Position numbers and translations under genes: made by a program. A stretch of 64,000 nt of DNA from Winogradskyella sp. J14-2 (GTDB lineage Bacteria; Bacteroidota; Bacteroidia; Flavobacteriales; Flavobacteriaceae), in the NCBI RefSeq assembly GCF_001971725.1, contig NZ_CP019388.1, forward strand, positions 744,001 to 808,000, in the 5' to 3' direction. The notes under the pieces were generated by a model. The model was not told where the DNA came from. It did no database searches and was given only the letters and a program-made list of their open reading frames with translations. Position 1 is the first letter of the stretch. Every line of letters begins with the position of its first letter. Below, one piece after another: positions 46,609 to 55,905 of this stretch.

Positions 46609-48000
46609 ATGAGAATACTATTTTCAATTATTGGTATCATTTATCTAAATATTACCTTTGCCCAAGATATAGAACTAGAGTCTTTTGCCTCAGGTTTTAA
46701 CCGTCCTGTAAACATAAAACACGCTGGTGATGATAGGTTGTTTGTAGTTGAACAAGATGGTATAATTAAAATTGTTAATTCTGATGGAACAATTGAAACT
46801 ACAAATTTTTTAGACATAGATGATCGTGTTAGGAGCATTGGGAATGAACAAGGCTTATTAGGTTTGGCATTTCACCCAGATTTTTCTACTAACGGTTACT
46901 TTTTTGTTTATTACACCAATAACTCAGGAGACACCGTAATCTCACGATTCTCAAGGATTGGAACTAATCCTACAATTGCAGATCCTAATTCAGAATTAGA
47001 AATACTTACTTACCCGCAACCCTTTAGCAATCATAATGGTGGTGAATTACAGTTTGGACCAGATGGATATTTATACATTTCGAGCGGAGATGGTGGCTCT
47101 GGTGGAGACCCTCAAAATAACGGTCAAAATATGAACAGCTTACTTGGCAAGCTTTTACGAATTGATGTAAACAACTCAACAGTCTCAAATCCTTACGCTA
47201 TTCCTTCAGATAACCCTTTTGTAGGTAATCCGAGCGCCAGGGACGAAATATGGGCATATGGGTTGCGAAATGCTTGGAAATTTTCTTTTGACAGTATGAA
47301 TAACGATTTATGGATTGCAGATGTTGGGCAAAATGCTAGAGAGGAAATTAATCAGGCGGCTTCTACTGATGCTGGACTCAATTATGGGTGGAGATGCTAT
47401 GAAGGTAATAATAGCTTCAACCTAACTGGCTGCCCAAGCAGTAGCACACTAACTTTTCCTGTAGCGGAATACTCACATTCTGGCGGAAGATGCTCTATCA
47501 CTGGCGGATATGTCTACAGAGGCTCAACTTACCCAAATTTAGTTGGTACTTATTTATTTGGAGATGTATGTACGCAAGAAATTGGGTATTTAAAATTTGA
47601 AAACGGTAGTTGGAATTCAACTTTTGAAAGTTTCTCTGGTAATTGGGTAGCTTTTGGTGAAGATATAAACGGAGAGCTTTATGTTTCTAGTCTTGGAGGT
47701 AGTATTTTTAAAGTTACGGATTCCCTTCTTAGTATCGATGAGAATACTCAAAATTCAATATCTATATATCCTAACCCAGCTAACACTACTTTGAATATAG
47801 ACTTTCCGAATGGCACATCTGGTGATTCAACAAATATTGATATTTATGACATACAAGGAAAGTTAATAAAGTCTATTTTAAAAGATAATAATGATACTTT
47901 TACAAGCATAAATATTTCAGAACTAAAAAGTGGTTTTTATATCATAAAACTTAAATCTGAAAACGGTAAAAAACTCACTAAAAAATTTGTTATAAATTAA
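46609..48000 (+). CDS. Secreted PQQ-type sugar dehydrogenase with T9SS domain
   Basis: The 463-residue protein has a signal peptide (about 1-18) and a six-bladed propeller of the glucose/sorbosone dehydrogenase family: LFVVEQDGIIKIV, NEQGLLGLAFHPDF, GGELQFGPDGYLYISSGDGGSGGDP, YGLRNAWKFSFD and NYGWRCYEGN. The family oxidises aldoses with PQQ. The last 75 residues (SIYPNPANTTLNIDF ... LTKKFVIN) are a T9SS type A sorting domain, so it is exported. It starts 66 bases after the phosphatase gene. Confidence 0.9.
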   Translation: MRILFSIIGIIYLNITFAQDIELESFASGFNRPVNIKHAGDDRLFVVEQDGIIKIVNSDGTIETTNFLDIDDRVRSIGNEQGLLGLAFHPDFSTNGYFFVYYTNNSGDTVISRFSRIGTNPTIADPNSELEILTYPQPFSNHNGGELQFGPDGYLYISSGDGGSGGDPQNNGQNMNSLLGKLLRIDVNNSTVSNPYAIPSDNPFVGNPSARDEIWAYGLRNAWKFSFDSMNNDLWIADVGQNAREEINQAASTDAGLNYGWRCYEGNNSFNLTGCPSSSTLTFPVAEYSHSGGRCSITGGYVYRGSTYPNLVGTYLFGDVCTQEIGYLKFENGSWNSTFESFSGNWVAFGEDINGELYVSSLGGSIFKVTDSLLSIDENTQNSISIYPNPANTTLNIDFPNGTSGDSTNIDIYDIQGKLIKSILKDNNDTFTSINISELKSGFYIIKLKSENGKKLTKKFVIN

Positions 48001-48717
48001 ATGACAAGCTCAAAAGGCCAGCTATATCTTATCCCAACACGATTAGGAGATAATCCACCTTTGGAGGTTCTACCAATCTCTATTAAAAAAGTAATTGAAG
48101 ACATTGATTATTATATTGTTGAAAATGAAAAAACAGCACGTCGTTTTATCAAACGTATTTCGCCTAACAAATCTCAGCCTTCACTTAAGCTAAGTGTACT
48201 TAATAAATATACAACAGAAGAAGAGCGTAATACTTTTTTAAATCCTTGCTTAGAAGGTCGTACTATTGGGTTACTTTCTGAGGCAGGTTGTCCTGCTATC
48301 GCAGATCCAGGTTCTGATATTGTTAGCTTAGCACATAATATGAATATAAAAGTTGTACCTTTAGTTGGACCTTCTTCAATACTATTGGCTTTAATGGCTT
48401 CTGGTATGAATGGGCAGAGTTTTTGTTTTAACGGTTATTTACCAATAGAAAAAGCTGAAAGAAAATCTAAATTAAAAAGCTTAGAGCGTCTATCATCGGA
48501 GCACAATCAAGCTCAAATTTTTATTGAAACTCCTTACAGAAACATGAAAATGCTTGATGACCTGGCGAATGTATTACATCCTGAAACCAGAGTTTGTGTA
48601 GCTTGCGATCTTACATTACCTAGTGAATTTATAAAAACACAACCCGCCAAAGACTGGAAACTCAATAAAGAGGACCTACATAAAAGGCCTGCTATATTTA
48701 TTATTCAAAAAAGTTAA
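48001..48717 (+). CDS. RsmI-like SAM-dependent methyltransferase
   Basis: The 238-residue protein is related to RsmI, which methylates C1402 of 16S rRNA on the 2'-hydroxyl: GQLYLIPTRLGDN at the start, then ENEKTARRFIKRI, LLSEAGCPAIADPGSDIV and LVGPSSILLALMASG. It is shorter and more divergent than canonical RsmI (about 280 residues). Bacteroidota often carry both a canonical RsmI and a short paralogue of this type (from memory). It begins directly after the preceding stop codon and ends with a four-base overlap with the convergent gene. Confidence 0.82.
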   Translation: MTSSKGQLYLIPTRLGDNPPLEVLPISIKKVIEDIDYYIVENEKTARRFIKRISPNKSQPSLKLSVLNKYTTEEERNTFLNPCLEGRTIGLLSEAGCPAIADPGSDIVSLAHNMNIKVVPLVGPSSILLALMASGMNGQSFCFNGYLPIEKAERKSKLKSLERLSSEHNQAQIFIETPYRNMKMLDDLANVLHPETRVCVACDLTLPSEFIKTQPAKDWKLNKEDLHKRPAIFIIQKS

Positions 48718-49370
48718 ATTCTTGCTTTGGCCTTTTTGTTTGGCTTAATGATAGTTGTATCGTAACCAGAAAACTTTTTCATGTAGTATTTTACAGTAGA
48801 GCCATACGCATCAGAAAGGTTGTAGTCTCCATAGCTGCGTAAAAACTTTTTAACCGTTCCAGGACCAGCGAGATGTGCCGCAGCTAAAATACCAGATTCG
48901 GTTACCTTAACACCACCGATAAACTTACCATCAAAACGCTTAATATCCTTTCTTAAAATCCATTTGTTTCGTGATGCATTTGCCATAAATGCTTTTTCCT
49001 GAAGTTCTGGATTGTAAAGAAACTGATTAGGATTATAAATGCCAATTAACTTTAAAGTTTCAGCACCAAACTGATATTTCCCCAAATAACCTAATGTATT
49101 TACAGTAAAATAATCTCCTCTAGATTCTTTAAATGCAAGTGCTTCTTTAAAACCTTCGAAGGACTTACCTAGATGCGGTGTAAAAATATCTGATTTAGCA
49201 ACATCATTACCTTGGGACATGGCTAAATCTGACTTGATATTGTAGTTTAAATCCAAACCTTCTGTTGAATACATCTCTGTATTTAAGGAGGAATTTGGAT
49301 AAAGTGCCAACGCAATTACTAAGCAAATTGAAAATGGCATCAAATAATTCTTAACGCTATTTTTTATCAT
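48714..49370 (-). CDS. Secreted lysozyme-fold protein
   Basis: The 218-residue protein has an N-terminal membrane anchor or signal (about 8-28). The core (FKEALAFKESRGDYFTVNTLGYLGKYQFG and GILAAAHLAGPGTVKKFLRSYG) has the layout of a lysozyme-like or transglycosylase domain, with a glutamate in KESRGDY placed like the catalytic Glu and a following YLGKYQF strand. Cleavage of peptidoglycan is inferred. The start is ATG 49370; a TTG nine bases before it adds only three residues. Confidence 0.7.
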   Translation of the reverse strand: MIKNSVKNYLMPFSICLVIALALYPNSSLNTEMYSTEGLDLNYNIKSDLAMSQGNDVAKSDIFTPHLGKSFEGFKEALAFKESRGDYFTVNTLGYLGKYQFGAETLKLIGIYNPNQFLYNPELQEKAFMANASRNKWILRKDIKRFDGKFIGGVKVTESGILAAAHLAGPGTVKKFLRSYGDYNLSDAYGSTVKYYMKKFSGYDTTIIKPNKKAKARI

Positions 49371-49487
49371 AACAGCCAATTTTTAACTGATAAAACTTTC
49401 CCCATAAGCATTTATCAAAATCGCGTGCAAATATACGAATTATATTTAAATATTGAAAATCAACATGTTAAGGTTTGTTAAAAGTTA

Positions 49488-50393
49488 TTAATAGTAGATA
49501 TAATGCATCTTTAAACGTCCTTTACTATTTAATTCCAATGCTGGGAAAGGCACCTTAATTACGTTTAAAACATCAAAAATGGATTTTAGAAAATGAGATT
49601 TTGTTTTAATTCTGCTTAAATCTATATCTAGGCTTAGGTAATATTGCCGTGTTCTATTTTGATTTATAAACAAAGGGTCATTAGGTTCGCCTGTTAGCAT
49701 ACCATCTGCACCATAGCCAAAGGCAATATTTAGCCAATTTGGTAGATAATCCGTTTTTAAAAACGAATTAAGATTTGCACTCAACCAATAGGTCTGACCA
49801 TTATAATCTTTTAAAAACTCTTCAGTTAATCCATTTCCTAGCTTATCTGGTCGTTGCTTTGCAAATCTGGTTTGATGGAACGAATACTTTAAAAGTATGC
49901 GTTGTTCTTGCCACAATAACTCCTGACCAACAAAAAGTCCTGTACCAAGCGTATTAGCAGCCATATCGCTCCATGAAAAACCCCATTCTTCTGAAAAGCC
50001 ATCCATGACCTCAACAGTAGTTAAAAACCCAAGACCTAATGCTGAACCATAGATGATTTGATTTTTTTTACTCACACCTGCCCAATTAAGTGTATTTGCT
50101 CCCAATCTACCAATCTGATAGGAAGAAAATACATGTCCTAACTTATCCATCTGCAACCACTCACCACTATCATCTAGTGTCTTAAATTTTGATCTTGGAT
50201 AATCGGCATACCATAATTGATTTAGACCTATCAACGTAGTCGTAGCTAAAGAAATTTCGGAAATAAGAACAGTATTTCTTCGTGACTTGTTTAGAGAATC
50301 ACTTGGTTTTAAAAACTGATTAAGTCTGGATTGTGCAAAAATAGAGCCACTAACACAAAGCAGAAACATTGTATGTGTTATAACAAACCTCAA
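49488..50393 (-). CDS. DUF2279 protein (YfiM-like)
   Basis: The 301-residue protein has a signal peptide (about 1-20) and the DUF2279 pattern, with WYADYPRSKFKTLDDSGEWLQMDKLGHVFSSYQIGRLG and GFSEEWGFSWSDMAANTLGTGLF. Location is likely periplasmic or outer-membrane. Function is unknown. It lies three bases after mltG, so the two are probably co-transcribed with the preceding dapF and GNAT genes. Confidence 0.8.
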   Translation of the reverse strand: MRFVITHTMFLLCVSGSIFAQSRLNQFLKPSDSLNKSRRNTVLISEISLATTTLIGLNQLWYADYPRSKFKTLDDSGEWLQMDKLGHVFSSYQIGRLGANTLNWAGVSKKNQIIYGSALGLGFLTTVEVMDGFSEEWGFSWSDMAANTLGTGLFVGQELLWQEQRILLKYSFHQTRFAKQRPDKLGNGLTEEFLKDYNGQTYWLSANLNSFLKTDYLPNWLNIAFGYGADGMLTGEPNDPLFINQNRTRQYYLSLDIDLSRIKTKSHFLKSIFDVLNVIKVPFPALELNSKGRLKMHYIYY

Positions 50394-50396
50394 GCC

Positions 50397-51440
50397 TTAC
50401 CTATTGATCCCTTGCGAAGACAAATATCTCTGATATTCTCTGGCATTATTATTATGCTGCGCCAAAGTTTTGGCAAACTTATGATAACCTAGGCGTTTCG
50501 CATCAGCTGCAAAATAGAGATAGTTATGCTTTTCAGGATTCAATACAGCTTTTATAGCAGATAAGTCTGGCATTGCTATAAGTCCTGGTGGTAAACCTAA
50601 ATTCTTATAAGTGTTGTAAGGCGAATCTATTTCTTTATGAATATTTAAAACGCGACGTATCACTGTATTCTTATATTTTGGCAACTGATAAGCCGCAAAC
50701 TTTAAGGTTGGGTCTGCTTGCAATGGCATACCTATTCGTAATCTATTGAGGTAAACTCCTGCAACTCTTGGCTGCTCATCGGCTTGTTTAGATTCTTCGT
50801 GAACTATAGAAGCCAAGGTCATTACCTCATCTGGAGATAAGTTTAATTCCTTAGCTTTTGCTAGCCTAGATTCATTCCAAAAACGATTGTATCTAGCTAA
50901 CATTTTATCTCTAAAACCCTCAGCAGACGTATTCCAAAAAAACTCATAGGTATCTGGCAAATACATACCTAATGCTGTTGCTTTGGTAAATCTATTCTTA
51001 TTCAAAAAATCCTTATCAGTCATAGCTTTAAGCAGCGACAAACTATCCGCTTCAATCTGTCTACTAATTCTTCCTGCTAAATCCTCTAAGGTGTGTTGAT
51101 TATTGAATGCTATTTTTAAAGGTATGTTTTTACTTCGTATAGTATTAATAATCTCATTATTATTCATTCCTTTTGAAATGGCAAATCGACCAGCTTTTAT
51201 GTTAGATGTGTACTTTTTCTGTTTAGCCAAGGCGTCAAAAGAACCTATATCTTTTAACAACGGTTCTAACTGCTGTCTTACTTGCATATAATTAGCATCA
51301 GTAGGCACAAAAATATATTCTTTTTCTGTTTCAAAATTTGTATTAGGTTGAAACATAGCGCTGTAAATGTAGTAAGCAATAGCACCGAAAATTACTAAAC
51401 CAATTACGGCAACTGCCCAAAGTATCTTCTTTATATACAT
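50397..51440 (-). CDS. mltG: Endolytic peptidoglycan transglycosylase
   Basis: The 347-residue inner-membrane protein cuts nascent glycan strands and sets their length. One N-terminal membrane helix (about 4-28) is followed by a LysM-like module and the YceG-type catalytic domain, with TLASIVHEESKQADEQPRVAGVYLNRL (catalytic glutamate) and LQADPTLKFA plus SPYNTYKNLGLPPGLIAMP near the end. All core motifs are intact. It begins three bases after the GNAT gene on the same strand. Confidence 0.93.
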   Translation of the reverse strand: MYIKKILWAVAVIGLVIFGAIAYYIYSAMFQPNTNFETEKEYIFVPTDANYMQVRQQLEPLLKDIGSFDALAKQKKYTSNIKAGRFAISKGMNNNEIINTIRSKNIPLKIAFNNQHTLEDLAGRISRQIEADSLSLLKAMTDKDFLNKNRFTKATALGMYLPDTYEFFWNTSAEGFRDKMLARYNRFWNESRLAKAKELNLSPDEVMTLASIVHEESKQADEQPRVAGVYLNRLRIGMPLQADPTLKFAAYQLPKYKNTVIRRVLNIHKEIDSPYNTYKNLGLPPGLIAMPDLSAIKAVLNPEKHNYLYFAADAKRLGYHKFAKTLAQHNNNAREYQRYLSSQGINR

Positions 51441-51443
51441 AGA

Positions 51444-51968
51444 TTATCTGTTAATACGCTGTAATAAAAATTCATTACAATAGTGTTTCCCATCAAAACT
51501 CCAATCTTCTTTTAATCCTATTTTTTTAAATCCACGATGTTCAAATAACTTTAAACTATTAACATTAGATTCTAAAATATTGGCATACACTTGATGCAAG
51601 TGAAGGGTTTTAAAGCAATAATTTACCAATAGGTCCAAGGCCTCACTACCATAACCTTTATAACGATGGGCTTCATCTTTAATTAAAATACCTATACCAG
51701 CACGTTTGTTTTTTATATCAAAATCAAAAACATCAATTAACCCAATGGTAGCTCCACTATTGATACAAATAGCTAATCGCAATTGTTTAGCTTCAAAAAT
51801 ATCTTGCTGCGCATTTTCTAAATATTGTTTTAACGTAAATCTTGAATATGGTGTCAGTGTATCACTTAAGGACCACAGCGCTGTATCATTCTCAATCTCG
51901 TAGACAAAATCTAAGTCTTCTGGCTCTAGGGCGCGTAAGAAAACATGTTCACCTTTTAAACTTACCAT
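51444..51968 (-). CDS. GNAT-family N-acetyltransferase
   Basis: The 174-residue protein resembles the RimJ/RimL-like GNATs: LRALEPEDLDFVYEIENDTALW at the start and acetyl-CoA motif A in IGILIKDEAHRYKGYGSEALDLLVNYCF, then LYANILESNVNSLKLFEHRGFKKIG-like motif B. The acceptor is unknown. It overlaps dapF by seven bases and starts immediately upstream of mltG, so dapF-GNAT-mltG-DUF2279 read as one transcript. Confidence 0.87.
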   Translation of the reverse strand: MVSLKGEHVFLRALEPEDLDFVYEIENDTALWSLSDTLTPYSRFTLKQYLENAQQDIFEAKQLRLAICINSGATIGLIDVFDFDIKNKRAGIGILIKDEAHRYKGYGSEALDLLVNYCFKTLHLHQVYANILESNVNSLKLFEHRGFKKIGLKEDWSFDGKHYCNEFLLQRINR

Positions 51969-52741
51969 TCTATTTCACCTTTAAATACTTGCTCCGCAGG
52001 ACCAACCAGCCAAATATCTTTATAACCTTCCGGGCTTTTAGAAAAGTGTACCTTAAGTTCGCCACCTTCAACTTTAAGCTCAACTTCATTTCTTGTGGTC
52101 TTATTATTATGATGCATGGCTAGTGCAACAGCTGTAACACCAGTACCGCAAGACAAGGTTTCATCCTCTACTCCGCGCTCATAAGTTCTAACAGCAAATC
52201 GGTTATCTGCCAATTGTTCAACAAAATTAACGTTGCTTCCTATCTTATTATACGGAGCGCCATATCTGATTTTAGATCCTTTTGATTTTACATCTAATGT
52301 TTCGATATTAGATACCATTTCTACATGATGCGGAGATCCTGTATCTAGAAATAAATGATTGTCATAAACTTCAATAGTTTCTACATCTTGCATATGCAAA
52401 TGCACAATATCATTCTTAATTTTAGCTTTATGTAAACCATCAATAGCTAAAAATTCAGTGTCGTTTTCAATAATACCAAGAAACTTTGCGAAAGCGACGA
52501 TACAACGTCCACCATTGCCACACATAGTGCTTTGGTTACCATCAGAATTATAATACACCATCTTAAAATCTGAAGATGTGTCATTTTCTAACAGTATAAA
52601 ACCATCTGCACCAATGCCAAAACGTCTGTCGCACAATTCTGCTATGCGTTTGGTATTGTTTTTGTCTATACGTAGTAGACGATTATCAACAACTATAAAG
52701 TCGTTTCCTGTACCTTGATATTTATAAAATGTTATTGTCAT
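51962..52741 (-). CDS. dapF: Diaminopimelate epimerase
   Basis: The 259-residue enzyme interconverts LL- and meso-diaminopimelate for peptidoglycan and lysine. Two catalytic cysteines are in STMCGNGGRCIV (about residue 75) and TLSCGTGVTAVAL; the N terminus FYKYQGTGNDFIVVDN is typical. An ATG at 52753 would add four residues, but 52741 (MTITFYKYQ) fits homologs and the -7 element. It leads the dapF-GNAT-mltG-DUF2279 transcript. dapA at 29812 serves the same pathway. Confidence 0.95.
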   Translation of the reverse strand: MTITFYKYQGTGNDFIVVDNRLLRIDKNNTKRIAELCDRRFGIGADGFILLENDTSSDFKMVYYNSDGNQSTMCGNGGRCIVAFAKFLGIIENDTEFLAIDGLHKAKIKNDIVHLHMQDVETIEVYDNHLFLDTGSPHHVEMVSNIETLDVKSKGSKIRYGAPYNKIGSNVNFVEQLADNRFAVRTYERGVEDETLSCGTGVTAVALAMHHNNKTTRNEVELKVEGGELKVHFSKSPEGYKDIWLVGPAEQVFKGEIEW

Positions 52742-52750
52742 AATTCTGAG

Positions 52751-52758
52751 CAAATATA
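52751..52758 (-). promoter_or_regulatory. -7 element of dapF
   Basis: Minus-strand TATATTTG matches TAnnTTTG, ten bases before the ATG at 52741, so the leader would be very short. Just beyond it, toward htrA, lie the phased GTTAAA repeats. Confidence 0.45.
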
Positions 52759-52783
52759 AGAATTAAAGACCGTATTTAGCGAT

Positions 52784-52835
52784 GTTAAAGGGCAGTTAAA
52801 GTTGACGTTAAATAGTCGTTAAAATGAATATTAAA
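52784..52835 (+). promoter_or_regulatory. Phased GTTAAA direct repeats upstream of the HtrA-like gene
   Basis: GTTAAA occurs at 52784, 52795, 52807 and 52818, and ATTAAA at 52830, that is at steps of 11, 12, 11 and 12 bases, one helical turn each. The spacing GTTAAA-N5-GTTAAA is the form of an OmpR-family operator (compare the CpxR box GTAAA-N5-GTAAA). The block lies in the divergent dapF-htrA intergenic region, 57 to 108 bases before the htrA-like ATG. Confidence 0.55.
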
Positions 52836-52891
52836 ATTCAATATATATCTAAATTTAAACGTTAAAAAGAAAAACTTAAATCCTGAAAATT

Positions 52892-54298
52892 ATGAAGAAG
52901 ATTTTAACTTTAGTTGGTGTTTCGGTATTAGGTGGTTTACTAACCTTAGGCGGTTACAAGCTTTTTATTGAAAAACAACATTCAGAGCAATTAGCTACAG
53001 AACAAGTTTCTGATCTACCAATATTTGTCCCAACAAACAACACAATTAATAACGTTGCTGCAATAACACCAAACTTTGTTGAAGCCGCAGAAAAATCTTT
53101 AGACGCAGTAGTGCACGTTAAAAATACTGCAATTGTTTCTGCACCTGTCACAATGAGTGATTACTTTTTCGGTCGATCGCAACCTCGCGCACAAGTTGGT
53201 ACAGGTAGTGGTGTAATTATTTCACCAACAGGTTACATTGTAACCAATAACCACGTGATACAAAATGCAAATGAAATTAGCATCACATTAAACAATAATA
53301 AAACCTACATGGCAGAATTAGTTGGTACTGATGAAGCCACAGACATTGCACTCATAAAAATTGAAGCAGATGAAGATTTACCATTTTTGGCCTTTGGTGA
53401 CTCGGATAACGCTAAAATTGGAGAATGGGTTTTGGCTGTTGGAAATCCGTTTAACCTCAACTCTACTGTAACAGCTGGTATTATAAGTGCAAAATCGAGA
53501 GATTTAAGCGGTAGAAATACGCAGTCTTTTATTCAAACCGATGCTGCTGTCAATCCAGGAAATTCTGGTGGTGCCTTAGTAAATACTAATGGAGATTTAA
53601 TTGGTATAAATACGGCCATTTCATCTCGAGATGGTTCTTATATAGGCTATTCCTTTGCGGTACCTAGTAATATTGCTCGCAAAATTGTAAACGATATTAT
53701 GGAGTACGGAAATGTGCAAAATGGTATTCTTGGCGTTATCGGAAGCGCTCTAAACAGTCAAACGGCAGAACAAATAGGTATTGACATGACGGAAGGTTTT
53801 TACGTGAGTAATGTTACAGAAGACACTGGTGCAGAAAAAGCAGGAATTAAAACAGGCGACATTATTAAAAAACTAGATAATGTTGAAATTAATAAGTTTT
53901 CAGATTTAGCTGGTTACTTAAAAACTAAAAGTCCAAACGATGTTGTAAATGTAACACTAATAAGAGATGGAGATGAAGAAGTGGTCCCTGTGACCTTATT
54001 AAAAAATCCAATTTTTGAACTTCAAACTATCGGTATTATAAGAAATGCTTCAAAGAATGACTTGAAGAAATTCAAAACTGATTATGGCGTGAAGATTTCG
54101 CGCTTTGATGAGCGCTACCAAGCCTATTGGAACAGAGAAGGCATAGAGGAAGGTAGCATCGTTACACGCATTAACGGCAAAAAATTATACACCATAGATG
54201 ATGCGCAAAACGCAATGAAAACGAGAAGCATGAATGACCCTCTTCAGATTGAGGTGATAAATAAACAAGGTGAAAAAGTAGTCTATAACTTTAGATAA
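52892..54298 (+). CDS. Periplasmic serine protease/chaperone, DegP/HtrA family
   Basis: The 468-residue protease has an N-terminal signal or anchor (about 5-22, VGVSVLGGLLTLGGY) and an intact trypsin-like triad: His121 in TNNHVI, Asp151 in TDIALIK and Ser225 in NPGNSGGAL. Two PDZ-like regions follow (about 285-375 and 390-468, the second divergent). It should degrade or refold misfolded envelope proteins. The divergent promoter region contains phased GTTAAA repeats, suggesting control by a response regulator, as DegP is by CpxR in E. coli. A terminator hairpin follows the stop. Confidence 0.92.
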   Translation: MKKILTLVGVSVLGGLLTLGGYKLFIEKQHSEQLATEQVSDLPIFVPTNNTINNVAAITPNFVEAAEKSLDAVVHVKNTAIVSAPVTMSDYFFGRSQPRAQVGTGSGVIISPTGYIVTNNHVIQNANEISITLNNNKTYMAELVGTDEATDIALIKIEADEDLPFLAFGDSDNAKIGEWVLAVGNPFNLNSTVTAGIISAKSRDLSGRNTQSFIQTDAAVNPGNSGGALVNTNGDLIGINTAISSRDGSYIGYSFAVPSNIARKIVNDIMEYGNVQNGILGVIGSALNSQTAEQIGIDMTEGFYVSNVTEDTGAEKAGIKTGDIIKKLDNVEINKFSDLAGYLKTKSPNDVVNVTLIRDGDEEVVPVTLLKNPIFELQTIGIIRNASKNDLKKFKTDYGVKISRFDERYQAYWNREGIEEGSIVTRINGKKLYTIDDAQNAMKTRSMNDPLQIEVINKQGEKVVYNFR

Positions 54299-54323
54299 AA
54301 TACCTTAAAAACAGATTAATATT

Positions 54324-54358
54324 ACCCTTCAAGGTACAATTCTTTGAAGGGTTTTTAT
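54324..54358 (+). terminator. Terminator after the HtrA-like gene
   Basis: Stem ACCCTTCAA / TTGAAGGGT with an 11-base loop, followed by TTTTTA. Confidence 0.8.
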
Positions 54359-54395
54359 TTTCGGTAAAAAGTGTTACGAAAACGTTTGAAATATG

Positions 54396-54403
54396 TATTT
54401 TTG
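54396..54403 (+). promoter_or_regulatory. -7 element of the GAPDH gene
   Basis: TATTTTTG matches TAnnTTTG, 32 bases before the ATG at 54435. No clear -33 element. Confidence 0.5.
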
Positions 54404-54434
54404 CGCCAAATTAAAAATACTAAACCAATAAAAA

Positions 54435-55883
54435 ATGGGTTTTAACGACACTTACGAAAAAGAGTTAGCGTTTCAGGCAGACCGTCGCAGAGCAACGGTT
54501 GAATTTATTAAAACAGTAAGCGACCTTTGGTACGACAATTCCATTGAGCTTGTGTTATTCAGAAATCAATTAATTGATAGAAAAGTAAGCGAAATTTTAA
54601 ACTTGCATGAGTATGCAGGTGAATTTGTTCAAAAACCTATTTCTATTTTTGATTCGGTAGAAATTGCACAGGCCATCAAAAAATTGAATCTACCGCCTGC
54701 TAAATTAGATATTGGCAAATTAACCTACGAATACCACCTAGAAGACCAAAAGTATAACAATGCTACTGCGTTTGTTGCAGCTAAATTAAAAGATGCCAAC
54801 AAATCTAGAGATTTAGAGCCTAAAGATGTTGTTCTTTATGGTTTTGGCCGAATTGGCAGACTAGTGGCTCGTGAGCTTATGACGCGCACTGGTAAAGGCA
54901 ACCAACTACGACTAAGAGCCATTGTAACTCGTGGTGAAGTAAACCAAACTGTTTTAGAAAAACGTGCATCACTACTAAGAAACGACTCAGTACACGGAGA
55001 TTTCTCTGGTATGGTAAGTGTTGATGTTAAAAATAGCGCCTTAATTATTAATGGTACCACAGTAAATATTATTTCTGCAAACGCGCCAGAAGATATAGAT
55101 TATACCAAATACGGAATCCATAAGGCTTTAGTAATAGATAATACAGGTGCATTTAGAGATGATAAAGCGCTTTCTCGCCATCTAAAATCTAAAGGTGTAG
55201 AAAAAGTATTACTTACTGCACCAGGAAAAGGTGTACCAAATATTGTACATGGTGTTAATCATTTAGAGCACAATCCGGATGAGGTTAAAATTTTCTCTGC
55301 TGCTTCTTGCACAACCAATGCTATAACGCCAGTTTTAAAAGCTGTTGAAGATTCCTTTGGTGTAAAATCTGGCCACTTAGAAACCATTCATGCTTACACA
55401 AACGACCAAAACTTGGTAGATAACTTCCACAAAAAATACAGACGCGGTAGAGCTGCCGGTCTTAATATGGTAATTACAGAAACTGGTGCCGGACAAGCAG
55501 TAAGCAAGGCACTACCTTCTTTAGATGGTAAATTAACCTCTAACGCCATCAGAGTTCCTGTACCAAATGGTTCATTAGCCATATTAAACTTAGAGCTAAG
55601 TAAAAAAACTACTGTTGACAGCATAAATGCTATTATGAAGAAATACGCTCTAGAAGGTGACTTAGTAGAGCAAATTAAATACGAAATGAGTGACGAGCTC
55701 GTATCTAGCGATATTGTTGGTAGCTCTGCGCCTTCAATCTATGATAGTAAAGCTACCATTGTTAGAGCAGACGGTAAAAATGTTATCTTATATATCTGGT
55801 ACGATAATGAATACGGCTACAGCCATCAAGTTATTAGACTTGCAAAATATATTTCTAAGGTAAGACGCTATACTTATTATTAG
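54435..55883 (+). CDS. gap: Glyceraldehyde-3-phosphate dehydrogenase, long form
   Basis: The 482-residue enzyme oxidises glyceraldehyde 3-phosphate in glycolysis or the reverse in gluconeogenesis. The NAD-binding motif VVLYGFGRIGRLVAREL starts near residue 135; the catalytic Cys292 is in AASCTTNAITP and the histidine in TIHAYTNDQ. It has about 130 extra N-terminal residues (helical, starting MGFNDTYEKELAFQADRRR) not found in the usual 335-residue GAPDH. This long class is known in Bacteroidota and other bacteria; the cofactor preference and the role of the extension are unclear. Confidence 0.93.
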   Translation: MGFNDTYEKELAFQADRRRATVEFIKTVSDLWYDNSIELVLFRNQLIDRKVSEILNLHEYAGEFVQKPISIFDSVEIAQAIKKLNLPPAKLDIGKLTYEYHLEDQKYNNATAFVAAKLKDANKSRDLEPKDVVLYGFGRIGRLVARELMTRTGKGNQLRLRAIVTRGEVNQTVLEKRASLLRNDSVHGDFSGMVSVDVKNSALIINGTTVNIISANAPEDIDYTKYGIHKALVIDNTGAFRDDKALSRHLKSKGVEKVLLTAPGKGVPNIVHGVNHLEHNPDEVKIFSAASCTTNAITPVLKAVEDSFGVKSGHLETIHAYTNDQNLVDNFHKKYRRGRAAGLNMVITETGAGQAVSKALPSLDGKLTSNAIRVPVPNGSLAILNLELSKKTTVDSINAIMKKYALEGDLVEQIKYEMSDELVSSDIVGSSAPSIYDSKATIVRADGKNVILYIWYDNEYGYSHQVIRLAKYISKVRRYTYY

Positions 55884-55905
55884 AATCTTCTGAAAAGGGA
55901 AAAAG

